64,000 nucleotides of DNA from Methylobacterium sp. (GTDB taxonomy: Bacteria; Pseudomonadota; Alphaproteobacteria; Rhizobiales; Beijerinckiaceae), in contig PERO01000003.1 of NCBI GenBank assembly GCA_002928875.1, positions 62,001-126,000 of the forward strand, written 5' to 3'. The position numbers were made by a program, and so were the translations under genes. Each line of letters opens with the position of its first letter. Positions within the stretch are counted from its first letter, which is position 1. Below the pieces are notes generated by a model. It was not told the DNA's origin and made no database searches. It saw only the letters and a list, made by a program, of their open reading frames with translations. Of this stretch, positions 27,405 through 35,754 are shown in pieces.

Positions 27405-28370
27405 TTACTTCTCGAAGCGGGAGAACACCATATCCGGCGCGGATGTGTTGTGGCGCGATGCGACGTGCCGGCCGGCCCAGAACTCGGTGGCCTCCCCGCC
27501 CTTGTAATCGAGGATATGCGCCTCGCCCCAGCGCGGGTTCTTCGCCTCGCGCCAGGCGACGCGGGCCGCATCGTTGTTCGTCTCGGTGATATACATCGAG
27601 CGGAGCGCTGCGAAAGGCTTGTCCTTCGGCAGATCGCCGGCCAGCGTCGCTTCGAGCACGAAGCGATCCTGATCGAGATGCACGATGCGCAAGGCACCCT
27701 CGCCGCCATCGCGGAAGGTGAAGGTGAATTTCTTCTCCTCCGGGTCGAAGGCGATTTCCTTCAGCGCGACGATTGGCCGGCCTTCCATCGTCACGGGGCC
27801 GACCATGAAGCTCGAACCATAGGCGGTCCAGCCCAGATGCTTCGGCGGCAATGGACGCGCGCGCCAGTAGCCATCGGGCGGATAGACCACCAGCATTTCC
27901 TCGGAGCGCTCGTTCACGCGCATCCAGAGCTGGATGAGGTGCAGGCCATGCTCCACCCGGTCGCCGATCTTCACCGGCACGGTGGCGGGACGCCAGAAGG
28001 CGGGGAAGACATGCCCCACCACCCACATCGAGGGGGTTTCCCAGAGCGTCACCTGCCTGGGCTTGCCCGACACGAAAGCCGGGTCGCCGGTCATGTCGCA
28101 GGCGGTCCAGTCCGGCAGGTAGCGATCCTCCCGCAGCATGCCGATATAGCTCGGCTGGATCGCCTGGATCTTGAAGCGCCGCACGTCAGGGTTCGCGAAG
28201 CGGATATCGATGTTGTCCTTCTCGGCGCAGACCTCGGGTTCGGAGAGGTTCTCGACCTTGACGGTCATTTCGTCTTTCGGGGGAGCGAGCACGGGGCCTC
28301 CGGGGGTATTCTGGGCAAAAGCGGGCGCAGCGAGGAGCGTGAGAAAGGCAGCGAGGCTAGCGCGCCTCAC
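27405..28370 (-). CDS. Secreted protein of unknown function
   Basis: 321 residues from a GTG at 28368-28370, which directly begins a signal peptide (RRASLAAFLTLLAAPAFAQ). The mature part is acidic/aromatic-rich and strand-like, with single cysteines at EVCAEKDNID and WTACDMTG that could form a disulfide. I do not recognise a family. The frame continues upstream through the palindromic repeat 28371-28476, which is non-coding in other copies, so the GTG at its edge is the likely start. It lies downstream of mdoH-fkbM on the same strand. Confidence 0.65.
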   Translation of the reverse strand: MRRASLAAFLTLLAAPAFAQNTPGGPVLAPPKDEMTVKVENLSEPEVCAEKDNIDIRFANPDVRRFKIQAIQPSYIGMLREDRYLPDWTACDMTGDPAFVSGKPRQVTLWETPSMWVVGHVFPAFWRPATVPVKIGDRVEHGLHLIQLWMRVNERSEEMLVVYPPDGYWRARPLPPKHLGWTAYGSSFMVGPVTMEGRPIVALKEIAFDPEEKKFTFTFRDGGEGALRIVHLDQDRFVLEATLAGDLPKDKPFAALRSMYITETNNDAARVAWREAKNPRWGEAHILDYKGGEATEFWAGRHVASRHNTSAPDMVFSRFEK

Positions 28371-28476
28371 CGTGTCATTCCCGACGGCGGCGAAGCCGAC
28401 GAGCGGGAATCCACGAAGGACCGGCAGGCATGGGTTCCCGTTCTCAGGGCCTGCGGCCCTGGCCGGGAATGACACG
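28371..28476. repeat. Dispersed palindromic repeat, family 1 copy 1
   Basis: 106 bp with perfect 13-bp inverted ends CGTGTCATTCCCG (28371-28383) and CGGGAATGACACG (28464-28476), plus inner arms. Other copies are at 32228-32321 and 62279-62373. It ends exactly at the GTG start of the secreted protein on the minus strand and starts 9 bp past the FkbM stop. Confidence 0.88.
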
Positions 28477-28485
28477 TTGAGCCGT

Positions 28486-29253
28486 TCAGGCCAGAACCGC
28501 ATAGACGTCTCCCGAATTGGCCGCATGCGGCAGGGCGCGGATATGCGCCTCCATCGCCTCGGCGGACAGGCCTTCCGCGAAGGTCATCTGCTGGCTCTCG
28601 CCCAGTGCGATGTTAAAACGATAGGGCCCGCGCCGCGCGATCAGCGCCAGGCACTGATAGGCCACGGCGCGCTGGATGGTCGTGAACTCAAAGGAAAGCG
28701 CCGGAATGGGGCGGGAAAGCCCCGCGAGCACATCCGCCTCGAAGCCTTCGACGTCGATCTTCACGAAATCCGGCACCCCATATTGGCTGATGAGTGCATC
28801 CAGCGTGGTGACCGGCACATGGATCTCGCGATCCCAGATCTGGCCCTCCCAGCCGGCGGCACCATCCGCAGCCTTCAGGAAATCCGCGGAGGCCGTGGAA
28901 ACGGTGGGGTTCGCGGTGTTGACGTGCAGGGTGAGTTCGCCGGGCTGCGGGCCACAGGCGCTCTCGAGGAGCGTCACGCCGGCATCGCCCGCGAAGATGG
29001 CGCGGATGGCGCTGGCGCAATCCGGTTGCGGCTCGAGCGCCACGACCCGCGCGCCGCAGCGCCGGAAGGAGCCGATCCGGTCGCCGACATGCGAGCCGAT
29101 ATCGAACGCCAGCGAACCGCCCGCGAGGAAGCGCGCATAGAGCGCATCCATCGCGTCATCCCTGGGCTTGTCGCCGTGATAGACCTCGAAGGAGCGCTTG
29201 AGGCGCGGCCATTTGCGCGTGAGCGCCGAGATTTCCGTAACCGAGAGCGCCAT
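28486..29253 (-). CDS. FkbM family methyltransferase
   Basis: 255 residues. SAM-binding motif LAFDIGSHVGDRIGSF, acidic ARVVALEPQP, and the FkbM signature PDFVKIDVEGFEADVLAGLS with LSFEFTTIQ. These enzymes usually O-methylate a sugar or polyketide hydroxyl. Its ATG is separated from the mdoH stop by one base, so it is translationally coupled to the glucan synthase. Methylation of the glucan is the natural guess, though osmoregulated periplasmic glucans are better known for phosphoglycerol or succinyl substituents. Confidence 0.88.
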   Translation of the reverse strand: MALSVTEISALTRKWPRLKRSFEVYHGDKPRDDAMDALYARFLAGGSLAFDIGSHVGDRIGSFRRCGARVVALEPQPDCASAIRAIFAGDAGVTLLESACGPQPGELTLHVNTANPTVSTASADFLKAADGAAGWEGQIWDREIHVPVTTLDALISQYGVPDFVKIDVEGFEADVLAGLSRPIPALSFEFTTIQRAVAYQCLALIARRGPYRFNIALGESQQMTFAEGLSAEAMEAHIRALPHAANSGDVYAVLA

Positions 29254-29254
29254 G

Positions 29255-31051
29255 TCAGTGACCCGCTTCCTGCTGGCGGAGCTTCGCGACGATCGCCGGC
29301 GTGTCGATTTCCTCGGGGATCGCGTAGAGGCCGCGCTTCACGCTCGCCGCGCCGAGCGCCGGTTCCGCGCTCCACACCGCGAAGGGGATGGCGACGAGGA
29401 AACCGAGGGTGAGCGGCAGCGACCACAGCGCGAATTCGATGCTCGTCGCGGCCATCAGGCCGACTACCACGAAGCCGAACAACGTCTGCGGCCAGAGGTT
29501 CGAGGTCGCGACATCCCACGGCACGCCATGCGCGTCGCGCGCCTGCCCGCCCCAGGTGACACTCTTTCCGAAGAGCAGCCCGACGATGAAGATCGTGGTG
29601 CGGAAGGTATCCGACGCACCGAGGATCCACGCGAAGACGATTTCGCTCAGCCCAGCGAACAGGAACTTGCCCGTGCCGCCATAGCGCTTCGTGCCGCCCG
29701 GCGTGAGCATGATGTCGATGAGGCCGGCGATCTTCGGCATCAGGTTCATGATCGTGAAGAAGATATAGAGCGTCAGCGCCGAAGCTGCGGGGAAGGCCGC
29801 GAGGCTCTCGCCGTCGAAGGGCTTCAGCGCCGCGAGCGGCAGCATCAACGTCCAGGCGGGGATGCCGAGGAACATCAGGATCGCCCAGATCAGCTGGAAG
29901 CGGCTGACCGGATAAAGCCCCTTGGTGTCGAGCAGCTTGAAATATTGCAGGTTGCCCTGGCACCAGCGCGTGTTGCGCTTCATGAATTCGAGGATGGTCG
30001 GCGGGTTTTCCTCCCAGGAACCGCCCTCCTCCGGCATCACGCGCACTTCGTAGCCCGCGCGACGCATGAAGGTGGCCTCCACCTGATCATGGCTCAGGAT
30101 ATGCCCGCCGAAGGGCGGTGGGCCGGGCAGCACGGGCAATTCGCAATGGTCGCGGAAGGGCGCGATGCGCGCGAGCGCATTATGGCCCCAGAACGGGCCG
30201 CAATCGCCCACCCACCAGGCCTGCCCCATCGTGTAGGAGCGCATGCCCTGCCGCATGCCGAACTGGAAGACGCGCGCGAACAGGCTCTGCGACGGCATGC
30301 CGACCACAAGGCTCTGCAGGATGCCGAGCTTCGGGTTCGCTTCCATGATGCGGACATGCCGGAGGATCGTCTCGCCATCCATCAGGCTGTCGGCATCGAG
30401 CGGCAGCATGAGGTCGTAATCCGAACCCCAGCGATTGAGGAAATCCTTCACGTTGCCGGCCTTGAAGCCGGTATTGTCCGTGCGGCGGCGATAGAAGAGT
30501 GGCGCAGCCTCGCCGGCCTCGGCCTTCCAGGCGGCGAAGAGTTCCTCCTCCTGCGCCGCGACATCGTCCTTGTTGGTGTCGGAAAGCAGGAAATAGGCGA
30601 ATTTTTCGCCATAGCCCGTGGCATCCACCGTTTCCTTCACGAGCCGGAGGCGACGGAAGGCGCGCGAGGGGTCCTCGTTGCGCAGCGTCATGAAGATCGC
30701 GGTCTTCAAGGTCACCGGCATCGCGGGGTTGGCGAGTTCGGCGAAGGGCGCGACATCCTTCATGGCGTTGCGCGGGCCATGCAGCAGGAACAGGCCGATG
30801 ACGGCGTTCCAGAAGCCGAGCACCGCCCAGGGCGTGCCGAGCAGGAAGCCGATGAACAGCAGGATATCGACCCAGCTCCAGCCGCCCACCGAAAGAATGG
30901 ACCAGCCCCACACGGCGAGACCGAGATAGAGCACGATGTTCAGGCCACCCACGATGAGGCGGCGCAACATCAGCACTTCCGAACTCTGGGTGCCGGTGGG
31001 GGTCAGGGGAAGCTCGGCGCGGATGGCGGCGGGCTCGGTGGTCATCGTCAT
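29255..31051 (-). CDS. mdoH: Glucan biosynthesis glucosyltransferase H
   Basis: 598 residues; inner-membrane GT2 enzyme that makes and extrudes the beta-glucan backbone of osmoregulated periplasmic glucans from UDP-glucose. Membrane segments lie at about 35-95 and in the C-terminal third. Catalytic elements: YDLMLPLDADSLMDG, SQSLFARVFQFGMRQG, and the RNTRWCQGNLQY block equivalent to QxxRW. Shorter than the E. coli enzyme because the long N-terminal tail is missing. The usual partner mdoG is not in the window. An ATG six bases downstream is an alternative start. First gene of an operon with fkbM. Confidence 0.93.
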   Translation of the reverse strand: MTMTTEPAAIRAELPLTPTGTQSSEVLMLRRLIVGGLNIVLYLGLAVWGWSILSVGGWSWVDILLFIGFLLGTPWAVLGFWNAVIGLFLLHGPRNAMKDVAPFAELANPAMPVTLKTAIFMTLRNEDPSRAFRRLRLVKETVDATGYGEKFAYFLLSDTNKDDVAAQEEELFAAWKAEAGEAAPLFYRRRTDNTGFKAGNVKDFLNRWGSDYDLMLPLDADSLMDGETILRHVRIMEANPKLGILQSLVVGMPSQSLFARVFQFGMRQGMRSYTMGQAWWVGDCGPFWGHNALARIAPFRDHCELPVLPGPPPFGGHILSHDQVEATFMRRAGYEVRVMPEEGGSWEENPPTILEFMKRNTRWCQGNLQYFKLLDTKGLYPVSRFQLIWAILMFLGIPAWTLMLPLAALKPFDGESLAAFPAASALTLYIFFTIMNLMPKIAGLIDIMLTPGGTKRYGGTGKFLFAGLSEIVFAWILGASDTFRTTIFIVGLLFGKSVTWGGQARDAHGVPWDVATSNLWPQTLFGFVVVGLMAATSIEFALWSLPLTLGFLVAIPFAVWSAEPALGAASVKRGLYAIPEEIDTPAIVAKLRQQEAGH

Positions 31052-31233
31052 GGAAGGTCGGCCTTTCGGTCGAAGATCAGATGGGGCGAAGTTGCGAAAA
31101 GTCCCGCCTTGCGCGTCCCTCTCTGGCATGAAAAGGGTGCGGGGCGAAACCGGCGCGAAACGGGTTTTCCCGTCCTTGCGGCGGCTTCCTGCCATGCGCA
31201 ATCTGAACAGAAGCAAACTGAAACGGCCGAGCC

Positions 31234-32214
31234 ATGTTCATCTCCGCCCCTGCCCGCGCGCTCTGGTATGTCGGGCCGATGCAGGCCGAATTGCGCGAGG
31301 AGCGCGTGGAGCCGCCGCTGGCGGATGAATCCCGCCTCGTGATGCTGGCTTCCGCCCTCTCGCGCGGCACGGAACGGCTCATCGCCTCGGGCCTCGTGCC
31401 GGAGGGCGAGCGGGAGCGCATGCGCTGCCCGCACCAGGCGGGGGATTTCCCGTTTCCGGTGAAATACGGCTATTGCGCCGTGGCGCGCGTCGAGGAAGGG
31501 CCGGAGGCATTCGCCGGCCAGCGCGTCTTCGTGCTCCACCCGCATCAGGATGTGTTCAACGCGAAAACCGCGATGCTGAACCCGATCCCCAAGGACATCC
31601 CCACCCCGCGCGCGACGCTCGCCGCCAACATGGAAACCGCGCTCAACGCGATCTGGGATTCCGGCATGAGCGCGGCGGATCGCGTCACGGTTGTCGGCGG
31701 CGGGCTCGTGGGCCTGCTCGTGACCTACATCGCCGCGCGCTTTCCCGGCGCGGAAGTCACGCTCGTCGATGTGAACCCCGCCCGCGCCGAAATCGCCACG
31801 TTGTTCGGCGCGCGATTCGCCCTGCCCCCGGATGCGCCGAAGCATCAGGATGTCGTGTTCCACACCTCCGCGAGCCAGCCCGGCCTCGCGACGGCCATCG
31901 CCGCGAGCGCCGCGAATGGCACGGTGATCGAACTCTCCTGGTATGGCGAAAAGCCGCTGATGGTGCCGCTCGGCGGGCATTTCCATGCGGGCCGGGTGAA
32001 GCTCGTCTCCTCGCAGGTCGGCACGGTGTCGCCGGGCCATGCCGCGCGCGGCTGGACTTATTCATCGCGCCTTCAGGCGGCGTTGCGCTTATTGCGCGAC
32101 GAAAGGCTCGACGCGCTTCTCACCGAAACGCTTCCCTTCCCCGCTTTGCCCGACGCCATCCCGCGGCTGCTCGCCGCGGATGCGAAAGGCCTCGTGACTG
32201 TCGTGAGTTATTGA
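31234..32214 (+). CDS. MDR-family dehydrogenase lacking the catalytic zinc motif
   Basis: 326 residues. N-terminal segment ALSRGTERLIASGLVP and a central Rossmann fold, VTVVGGGLVGLLVTYIA (about 150-166), place it among medium-chain dehydrogenases near the BchC branch. The usual GHE zinc-ligand motif is replaced by KYGYCAVARV, and the canonical N-terminal Cys is absent, so catalysis is probably zinc-free. First gene of a run with a PTPS-fold protein, glycosyltransferase, methyltransferase and acyltransferase, and probably a redox step of that pathway. Divergent from mdoH. Confidence 0.72.
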   Translation: MFISAPARALWYVGPMQAELREERVEPPLADESRLVMLASALSRGTERLIASGLVPEGERERMRCPHQAGDFPFPVKYGYCAVARVEEGPEAFAGQRVFVLHPHQDVFNAKTAMLNPIPKDIPTPRATLAANMETALNAIWDSGMSAADRVTVVGGGLVGLLVTYIAARFPGAEVTLVDVNPARAEIATLFGARFALPPDAPKHQDVVFHTSASQPGLATAIAASAANGTVIELSWYGEKPLMVPLGGHFHAGRVKLVSSQVGTVSPGHAARGWTYSSRLQAALRLLRDERLDALLTETLPFPALPDAIPRLLAADAKGLVTVVSY

Positions 32215-32227
32215 ATTGAACCGCCGA

Positions 32228-32321
32228 GTGTCATTCCCGACGCGCTGAAAGCGCGAGCGGGAATCCATACCAAGGCAAGAGGTGGATCCCCGTTCGCCCT
32301 CGCGGGCGCCGGGGATGACAC
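32228..32321. repeat. Dispersed palindromic repeat, family 1 copy 2
   Basis: 94 bp; ends GTGTCATTCCC (32228-32238) and GGGGATGACAC (32311-32321), with inner arms such as CGCGCTGAAAGCGCG. It lies between the MDR and PTPS-like genes, inside what looks like one operon, and would form a long hairpin in the mRNA. Confidence 0.85.
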
Positions 32322-32354
32322 GAAGCGCCTGAAGCAGACCACAAGGAGACCCTG

Positions 32355-32756
32355 ATGTTCGCCGTTGAAGTCCGTGACCGCATCATGATCGGCCATTCCC
32401 TGCCCGATCCGTTCTTTGGCCCGGCGCAGAACATGCATGGCGCGACCTTCGTGGTCGATGTCGCGTTTTTCCGCGAGAAAATGACCAAACAGAACGTGGT
32501 GGTGGATATCGGCGCGGCGCTCGATACGCTCGCGGCGGTGCTGAAGCCGCTGAAATACCAGAATCTCGACGAACTCCCGCAGTTCAAGGGCGTGCTCACC
32601 ACGACCGAGTTCCTCTGCCACCACATCTTCGAGGCGATGTTGAAGGCCGCGAAATCCGGCGCGCTCGGCGAGGATGGCAAGGGCCTGACGAAGATCCGCG
32701 TGACCCTGCACGAAACCGACCTCGCCCGGGCGTGGTTTGAAGGGAATGTGGCTTGA
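32355..32756 (+). CDS. PTPS/QueD-fold protein with substituted active site
   Basis: 133 residues, normal PTPS length. The fold is recognisable: IGHSLP (His14) aligns with the first zinc His, MHGATF (His28) with the HGH motif, LTTTEFL with NPTxExL, and TLHETD (Glu120) with the C-terminal pterin-binding Glu. Compared with E. coli QueD from memory, the catalytic Cys is missing, the second His of HGH is Ala30, and the Asp-His pair is Lys67-Tyr68. It is therefore not a standard PTPS or QueD. It may bind a pterin or pyrimidine, or catalyse a different step. AAGGAGA precedes the ATG. Confidence 0.75.
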   Translation: MFAVEVRDRIMIGHSLPDPFFGPAQNMHGATFVVDVAFFREKMTKQNVVVDIGAALDTLAAVLKPLKYQNLDELPQFKGVLTTTEFLCHHIFEAMLKAAKSGALGEDGKGLTKIRVTLHETDLARAWFEGNVA

Positions 32757-32835
32757 TCAGGGGAGCCGGCCGAAATGTCGCGGGCGCAAAACCGGTGACC
32801 ACTTTTGCTGACATTTCGGCTGGTCGAGGCTTGCC

Positions 32836-33921
32836 ATGACCAGGATCGCCTTCGTCATTCCCGGCGATCTGTCGCTGCCCACCGGCGGCTACAACTACGA
32901 TCGCGCCGTGATCCGCCTGCTGCCGCAGGCGGGGGTGGAGGCCTTGCACGTCGCGCTGCCCGGCGGCTACCCGAACCCCAGCGCCACGGATCTCGAGGAT
33001 ACCGCCGCCATCATCGCGAGCCTGCCGGCGGATTGCCTGCTGCTGATCGACGGCCTCGCCTATGGTGCGATGCCGGAGAGCCTGATCCGCGGCTTCAACC
33101 GGCGGATCGTCGCGCTTTGCCACCATCCGCTGGCGCTGGAGAACGGCATCTCGCCCGAGCGTGCGGTGGCCTTGCATGATTCCGAATCCGCCGCTCTGGC
33201 GCTCGCCGAGCACGTGATCGTCACCTCGCCGCTCACCGCGAAGATCCTCGCGGGCGATTTCGGCGTGCCGCGTGACAAGATCACCGTGGCCGAGCCCGGC
33301 ACGGCCCGGAAGATGCGGGCCACGGGCTCGAAATCCGACATCGTCAACATGCTGGCAGTGGGCTCCATCGTGCCGCGCAAGGGCTATGGCGTGCTGGTCG
33401 AGGCGCTGCACGGCCTGAAGCGCCGGAACTGGAAATTGCGCATCGCCGGCACGGCCCGGAGCCTCGAGACGGTGAATGCCCTGCGCGACCAGATCCGCCT
33501 TTCCGGCCTCGACGAGCATATCCAGCTCCTCGGCGCGGTGCCGGATCGCGATCTCGATCATCTCTTTGAAACAGCCGACCTTTTCGTCATGTCCTCGCTC
33601 TTCGAAGGCTATGGCATGGTCCTGGGCGAAGCCTTGCAGCGCGGGCTCCCCATCGTCACCACCACGGGCGGCGCCGCGAGCGAAACCGTGCCCGATGGCG
33701 CGGGGCTGAAAGTGCCGCCGGGTGATGTCTCGGCCCTGCGCAAGGCGCTCGACGACGCGCTGGCCGACCCCGGCTTGCGCGCAAGCCTCGCCGAGGCCGC
33801 CCATCGCGCGGGCCAGAACCTGCCGACCTGGGAGGATACGGCCCGCATCATCGCCGGCGCGCTGCAAGGCCTGCCCGTCGCCCCCTCCCCCTCCGTTTCA
33901 TCTGCCTCGAAAGGCACCTGA
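32836..33921 (+). CDS. Glycosyltransferase family 4 protein (pterin-like cluster)
   Basis: 361 residues, GT-B fold. N-terminal IPGDLSLPTGGYNYDRAVI, middle NMLAVGSIVPRKGYGVLVEAL, and donor motif FVMSSLFEGYGMVLGEALQRGLP with the EX7E glutamates. Short for GT4, and sited between a PTPS-fold gene and a methyltransferase rather than in the polysaccharide locus, so a small-molecule acceptor is plausible. Its stop is 2 bp before the methyltransferase start. Confidence 0.87.
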   Translation: MTRIAFVIPGDLSLPTGGYNYDRAVIRLLPQAGVEALHVALPGGYPNPSATDLEDTAAIIASLPADCLLLIDGLAYGAMPESLIRGFNRRIVALCHHPLALENGISPERAVALHDSESAALALAEHVIVTSPLTAKILAGDFGVPRDKITVAEPGTARKMRATGSKSDIVNMLAVGSIVPRKGYGVLVEALHGLKRRNWKLRIAGTARSLETVNALRDQIRLSGLDEHIQLLGAVPDRDLDHLFETADLFVMSSLFEGYGMVLGEALQRGLPIVTTTGGAASETVPDGAGLKVPPGDVSALRKALDDALADPGLRASLAEAAHRAGQNLPTWEDTARIIAGALQGLPVAPSPSVSSASKGT

Positions 33922-33923
33922 CC

Positions 33924-34775
33924 ATGGGTTTCTCCGCCGATTGGCTGGCTCTGCGCGAGCCGGCCGACCATCGCTCCCGTTCCGCCGAACTGCTCGCGAC
34001 GCTGGCGAAGCGTGTCGACGGCCGTGACGTCCTGCGCATCACCGATCTCGGCTGCGGCACGGGCTCGAACCTGCGCGCCACCGCGCCCGCTTTCGGCCCG
34101 AGGCAGGAATGGACGCTCGTCGATTACGATCCCGCCCTGCTGAAGCGCGCGGAACAGGTCCTCTCCGAATGGGCGGACGAGGCGAAGCCGGCCGGCGAGC
34201 GGCTGGTGCTGGTGAAGGACGGCAAGACGATCGAAGTCGCCTTCCGCATCGCGGACCTGAATGTCGAACTGGAGCAGGTCATTTGCGGCGCGATCGACAT
34301 CGTCACGGCCTCGGCCCTGTTCGATCTCATCTCGGAAGCCTGGATGCGCCGCTTCGTGAAGGCGCTGAAGACCACGCCGGCGATCTTCTACACGGTGCTG
34401 ACCTATAACGGCGAGGATGATTTCATCCCCGCCCATCCCTTCGATTGGGGCATGATCAACGCCTTCAAGATCCACCAGCGGCGCGACAAGGGTTTTGGCC
34501 CGGCGGAAGGCCCGATGGCCGCCGCGACTTTGGCGCGCCTTCTCCGCGAGGAAGGCTATGGCGTCGAGACCGCCGACACACCCTGGGTGCTCAAGCCCTC
34601 GGATATCGCGCTGAAGACCGAGCTCCTGAAGGGCCTGCACGGCGCGGTGATGGAAACCGGGCTCATCGCCGACAACGGCGCCGATGACTGGCTGTTCTGG
34701 CGCACCTCGATGGGCGACCAGAAGGGCTCGCGCATGAAGACGGGCCACACGGATATCCTCGCCGTAAATCCCTGA
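33924..34775 (+). CDS. SAM-dependent methyltransferase (pterin-like cluster)
   Basis: 283 residues. Motif I ITDLGCGTGSNLRA near residue 39 and acidic strand end WTLVDYDPALL; further on, IDIVTASALFDLISEAWMRRFV. The C-terminal half has an FDWGMINAFKIHQRRDKGFGP block that probably shapes the substrate pocket. Tightly coupled on both sides: 2 bp after the glycosyltransferase, and one base shared with the GNAT start. It likely methylates the cluster product. Confidence 0.82.
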   Translation: MGFSADWLALREPADHRSRSAELLATLAKRVDGRDVLRITDLGCGTGSNLRATAPAFGPRQEWTLVDYDPALLKRAEQVLSEWADEAKPAGERLVLVKDGKTIEVAFRIADLNVELEQVICGAIDIVTASALFDLISEAWMRRFVKALKTTPAIFYTVLTYNGEDDFIPAHPFDWGMINAFKIHQRRDKGFGPAEGPMAAATLARLLREEGYGVETADTPWVLKPSDIALKTELLKGLHGAVMETGLIADNGADDWLFWRTSMGDQKGSRMKTGHTDILAVNP

Positions 34776-35197
34776 TGCCAACGCTGCCATCCCTCACGTT
34801 GCGGCCCGCCACCCTGGCGGAGATCCTGCCGGTGCGCAGCGCCGGCCTCCAACCGGGCGAGCCGCTGGACGCCGTCGCGATCGACAACGATGCCGAGGGC
34901 CTGCATTTCGCGATGTTCGGCGAGGACGGGCCGTTGAGCGTCGCGAGCCTCTTCATCGAGGGCGAGCGCATGCGATTGCGCAAGTTCGCGACGCTTCCCG
35001 CCTGGCAGGGGCGCGGCATCGGCACGCGACTTCTCGCGGCCATGATCGAGGAAGCGCGCAGACGCGGCGGGCGCATCTTCTGGTGCAACGCGCGGGTCGA
35101 TGCGCTGGCGATCTATGCCCGCGCGGGCCTCGAGCCCGTCGGGGATCGGTACGAGAAAGACGGCCGGCTCTACCAGGCCATGAGCCGGCCTCTCTAG
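34775..35197 (+). CDS. GNAT family N-acetyltransferase
   Basis: 140 residues with the acetyl-CoA-binding motif LPAWQGRGIGTRLLAAMIEEA and a C-terminal AIYARAGLEPVGD helix-strand, as in small-molecule GNATs. The start overlaps the methyltransferase stop (TGATG). Last gene of the plus-strand run; it ends 2 bp before the stop of the convergent cytochrome b561 gene. The acceptor is unknown. Confidence 0.85.
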   Translation: MPTLPSLTLRPATLAEILPVRSAGLQPGEPLDAVAIDNDAEGLHFAMFGEDGPLSVASLFIEGERMRLRKFATLPAWQGRGIGTRLLAAMIEEARRRGGRIFWCNARVDALAIYARAGLEPVGDRYEKDGRLYQAMSRPL

Positions 35198-35199
35198 CC

Positions 35200-35754
35200 T
35201 CACGCGCCGGGCATCATCCGGCGCAACACGCCGTCCTTCTTCACGAAGCCATGCATCATCGCCCCGGCGAAATGCAGCGCGACCAGCGCCGCCAGCGCGA
35301 TTGCCGCGTAGCCGTGCAGTTGCAGGAGCGTTTCCGCGAGCTTCTCGTTGATCGGGGCGATGGGCGGCAGCGACAGGCCAAAGAAAATCCCGCGCGCGGG
35401 ATAGGCCGAGACGCCCGCCCAGCCCAGCAGCGGCACGAGGAGCATCAGGACATAAAGCAGCTTGTGCACGGCTTCCGAGACGAAGCGCTCCATCGGCGAC
35501 AAGGTCGCGACCGGGGCGGGCGCACCGCGGCTCCGGCGCACGACGATGCGCAAGGCGACCAGCATCAGCACCACGAAGCCGAAGGTCTTGTGCGCGGTGT
35601 AGAGCGTGTTGGTCCATGCGTCGAAATTGGTCTTCGCGCCACGGTCGACCATGTAGAACCCGATGGGCAGCATCGAGAGAATCATCAGCGCAATCAGCCA
35701 GTGCAGGGCCTTCTGGGCGCCAGAATAGGATTGCGGTTCACGCCCCGTTGCCAT
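35200..35754 (-). CDS. Cytochrome b561 family membrane protein
   Basis: 184 residues with four membrane segments. Candidate haem ligands fall in the membrane helices: ALHWLIALM, AHKTFGFVV, VHKLLYVLM and ALHFAGAMMH. It shuttles electrons across the inner membrane, typically from quinol or to/from a periplasmic acceptor. The start at 35752-35754 has AAAGGGG. Its first 17 bp overlap the 3' end of the RibD-like gene in another frame, so the two are co-expressed; a redox role in the same pathway is inference. Confidence 0.87.
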   Translation of the reverse strand: MATGREPQSYSGAQKALHWLIALMILSMLPIGFYMVDRGAKTNFDAWTNTLYTAHKTFGFVVLMLVALRIVVRRSRGAPAPVATLSPMERFVSEAVHKLLYVLMLLVPLLGWAGVSAYPARGIFFGLSLPPIAPINEKLAETLLQLHGYAAIALAALVALHFAGAMMHGFVKKDGVLRRMMPGA

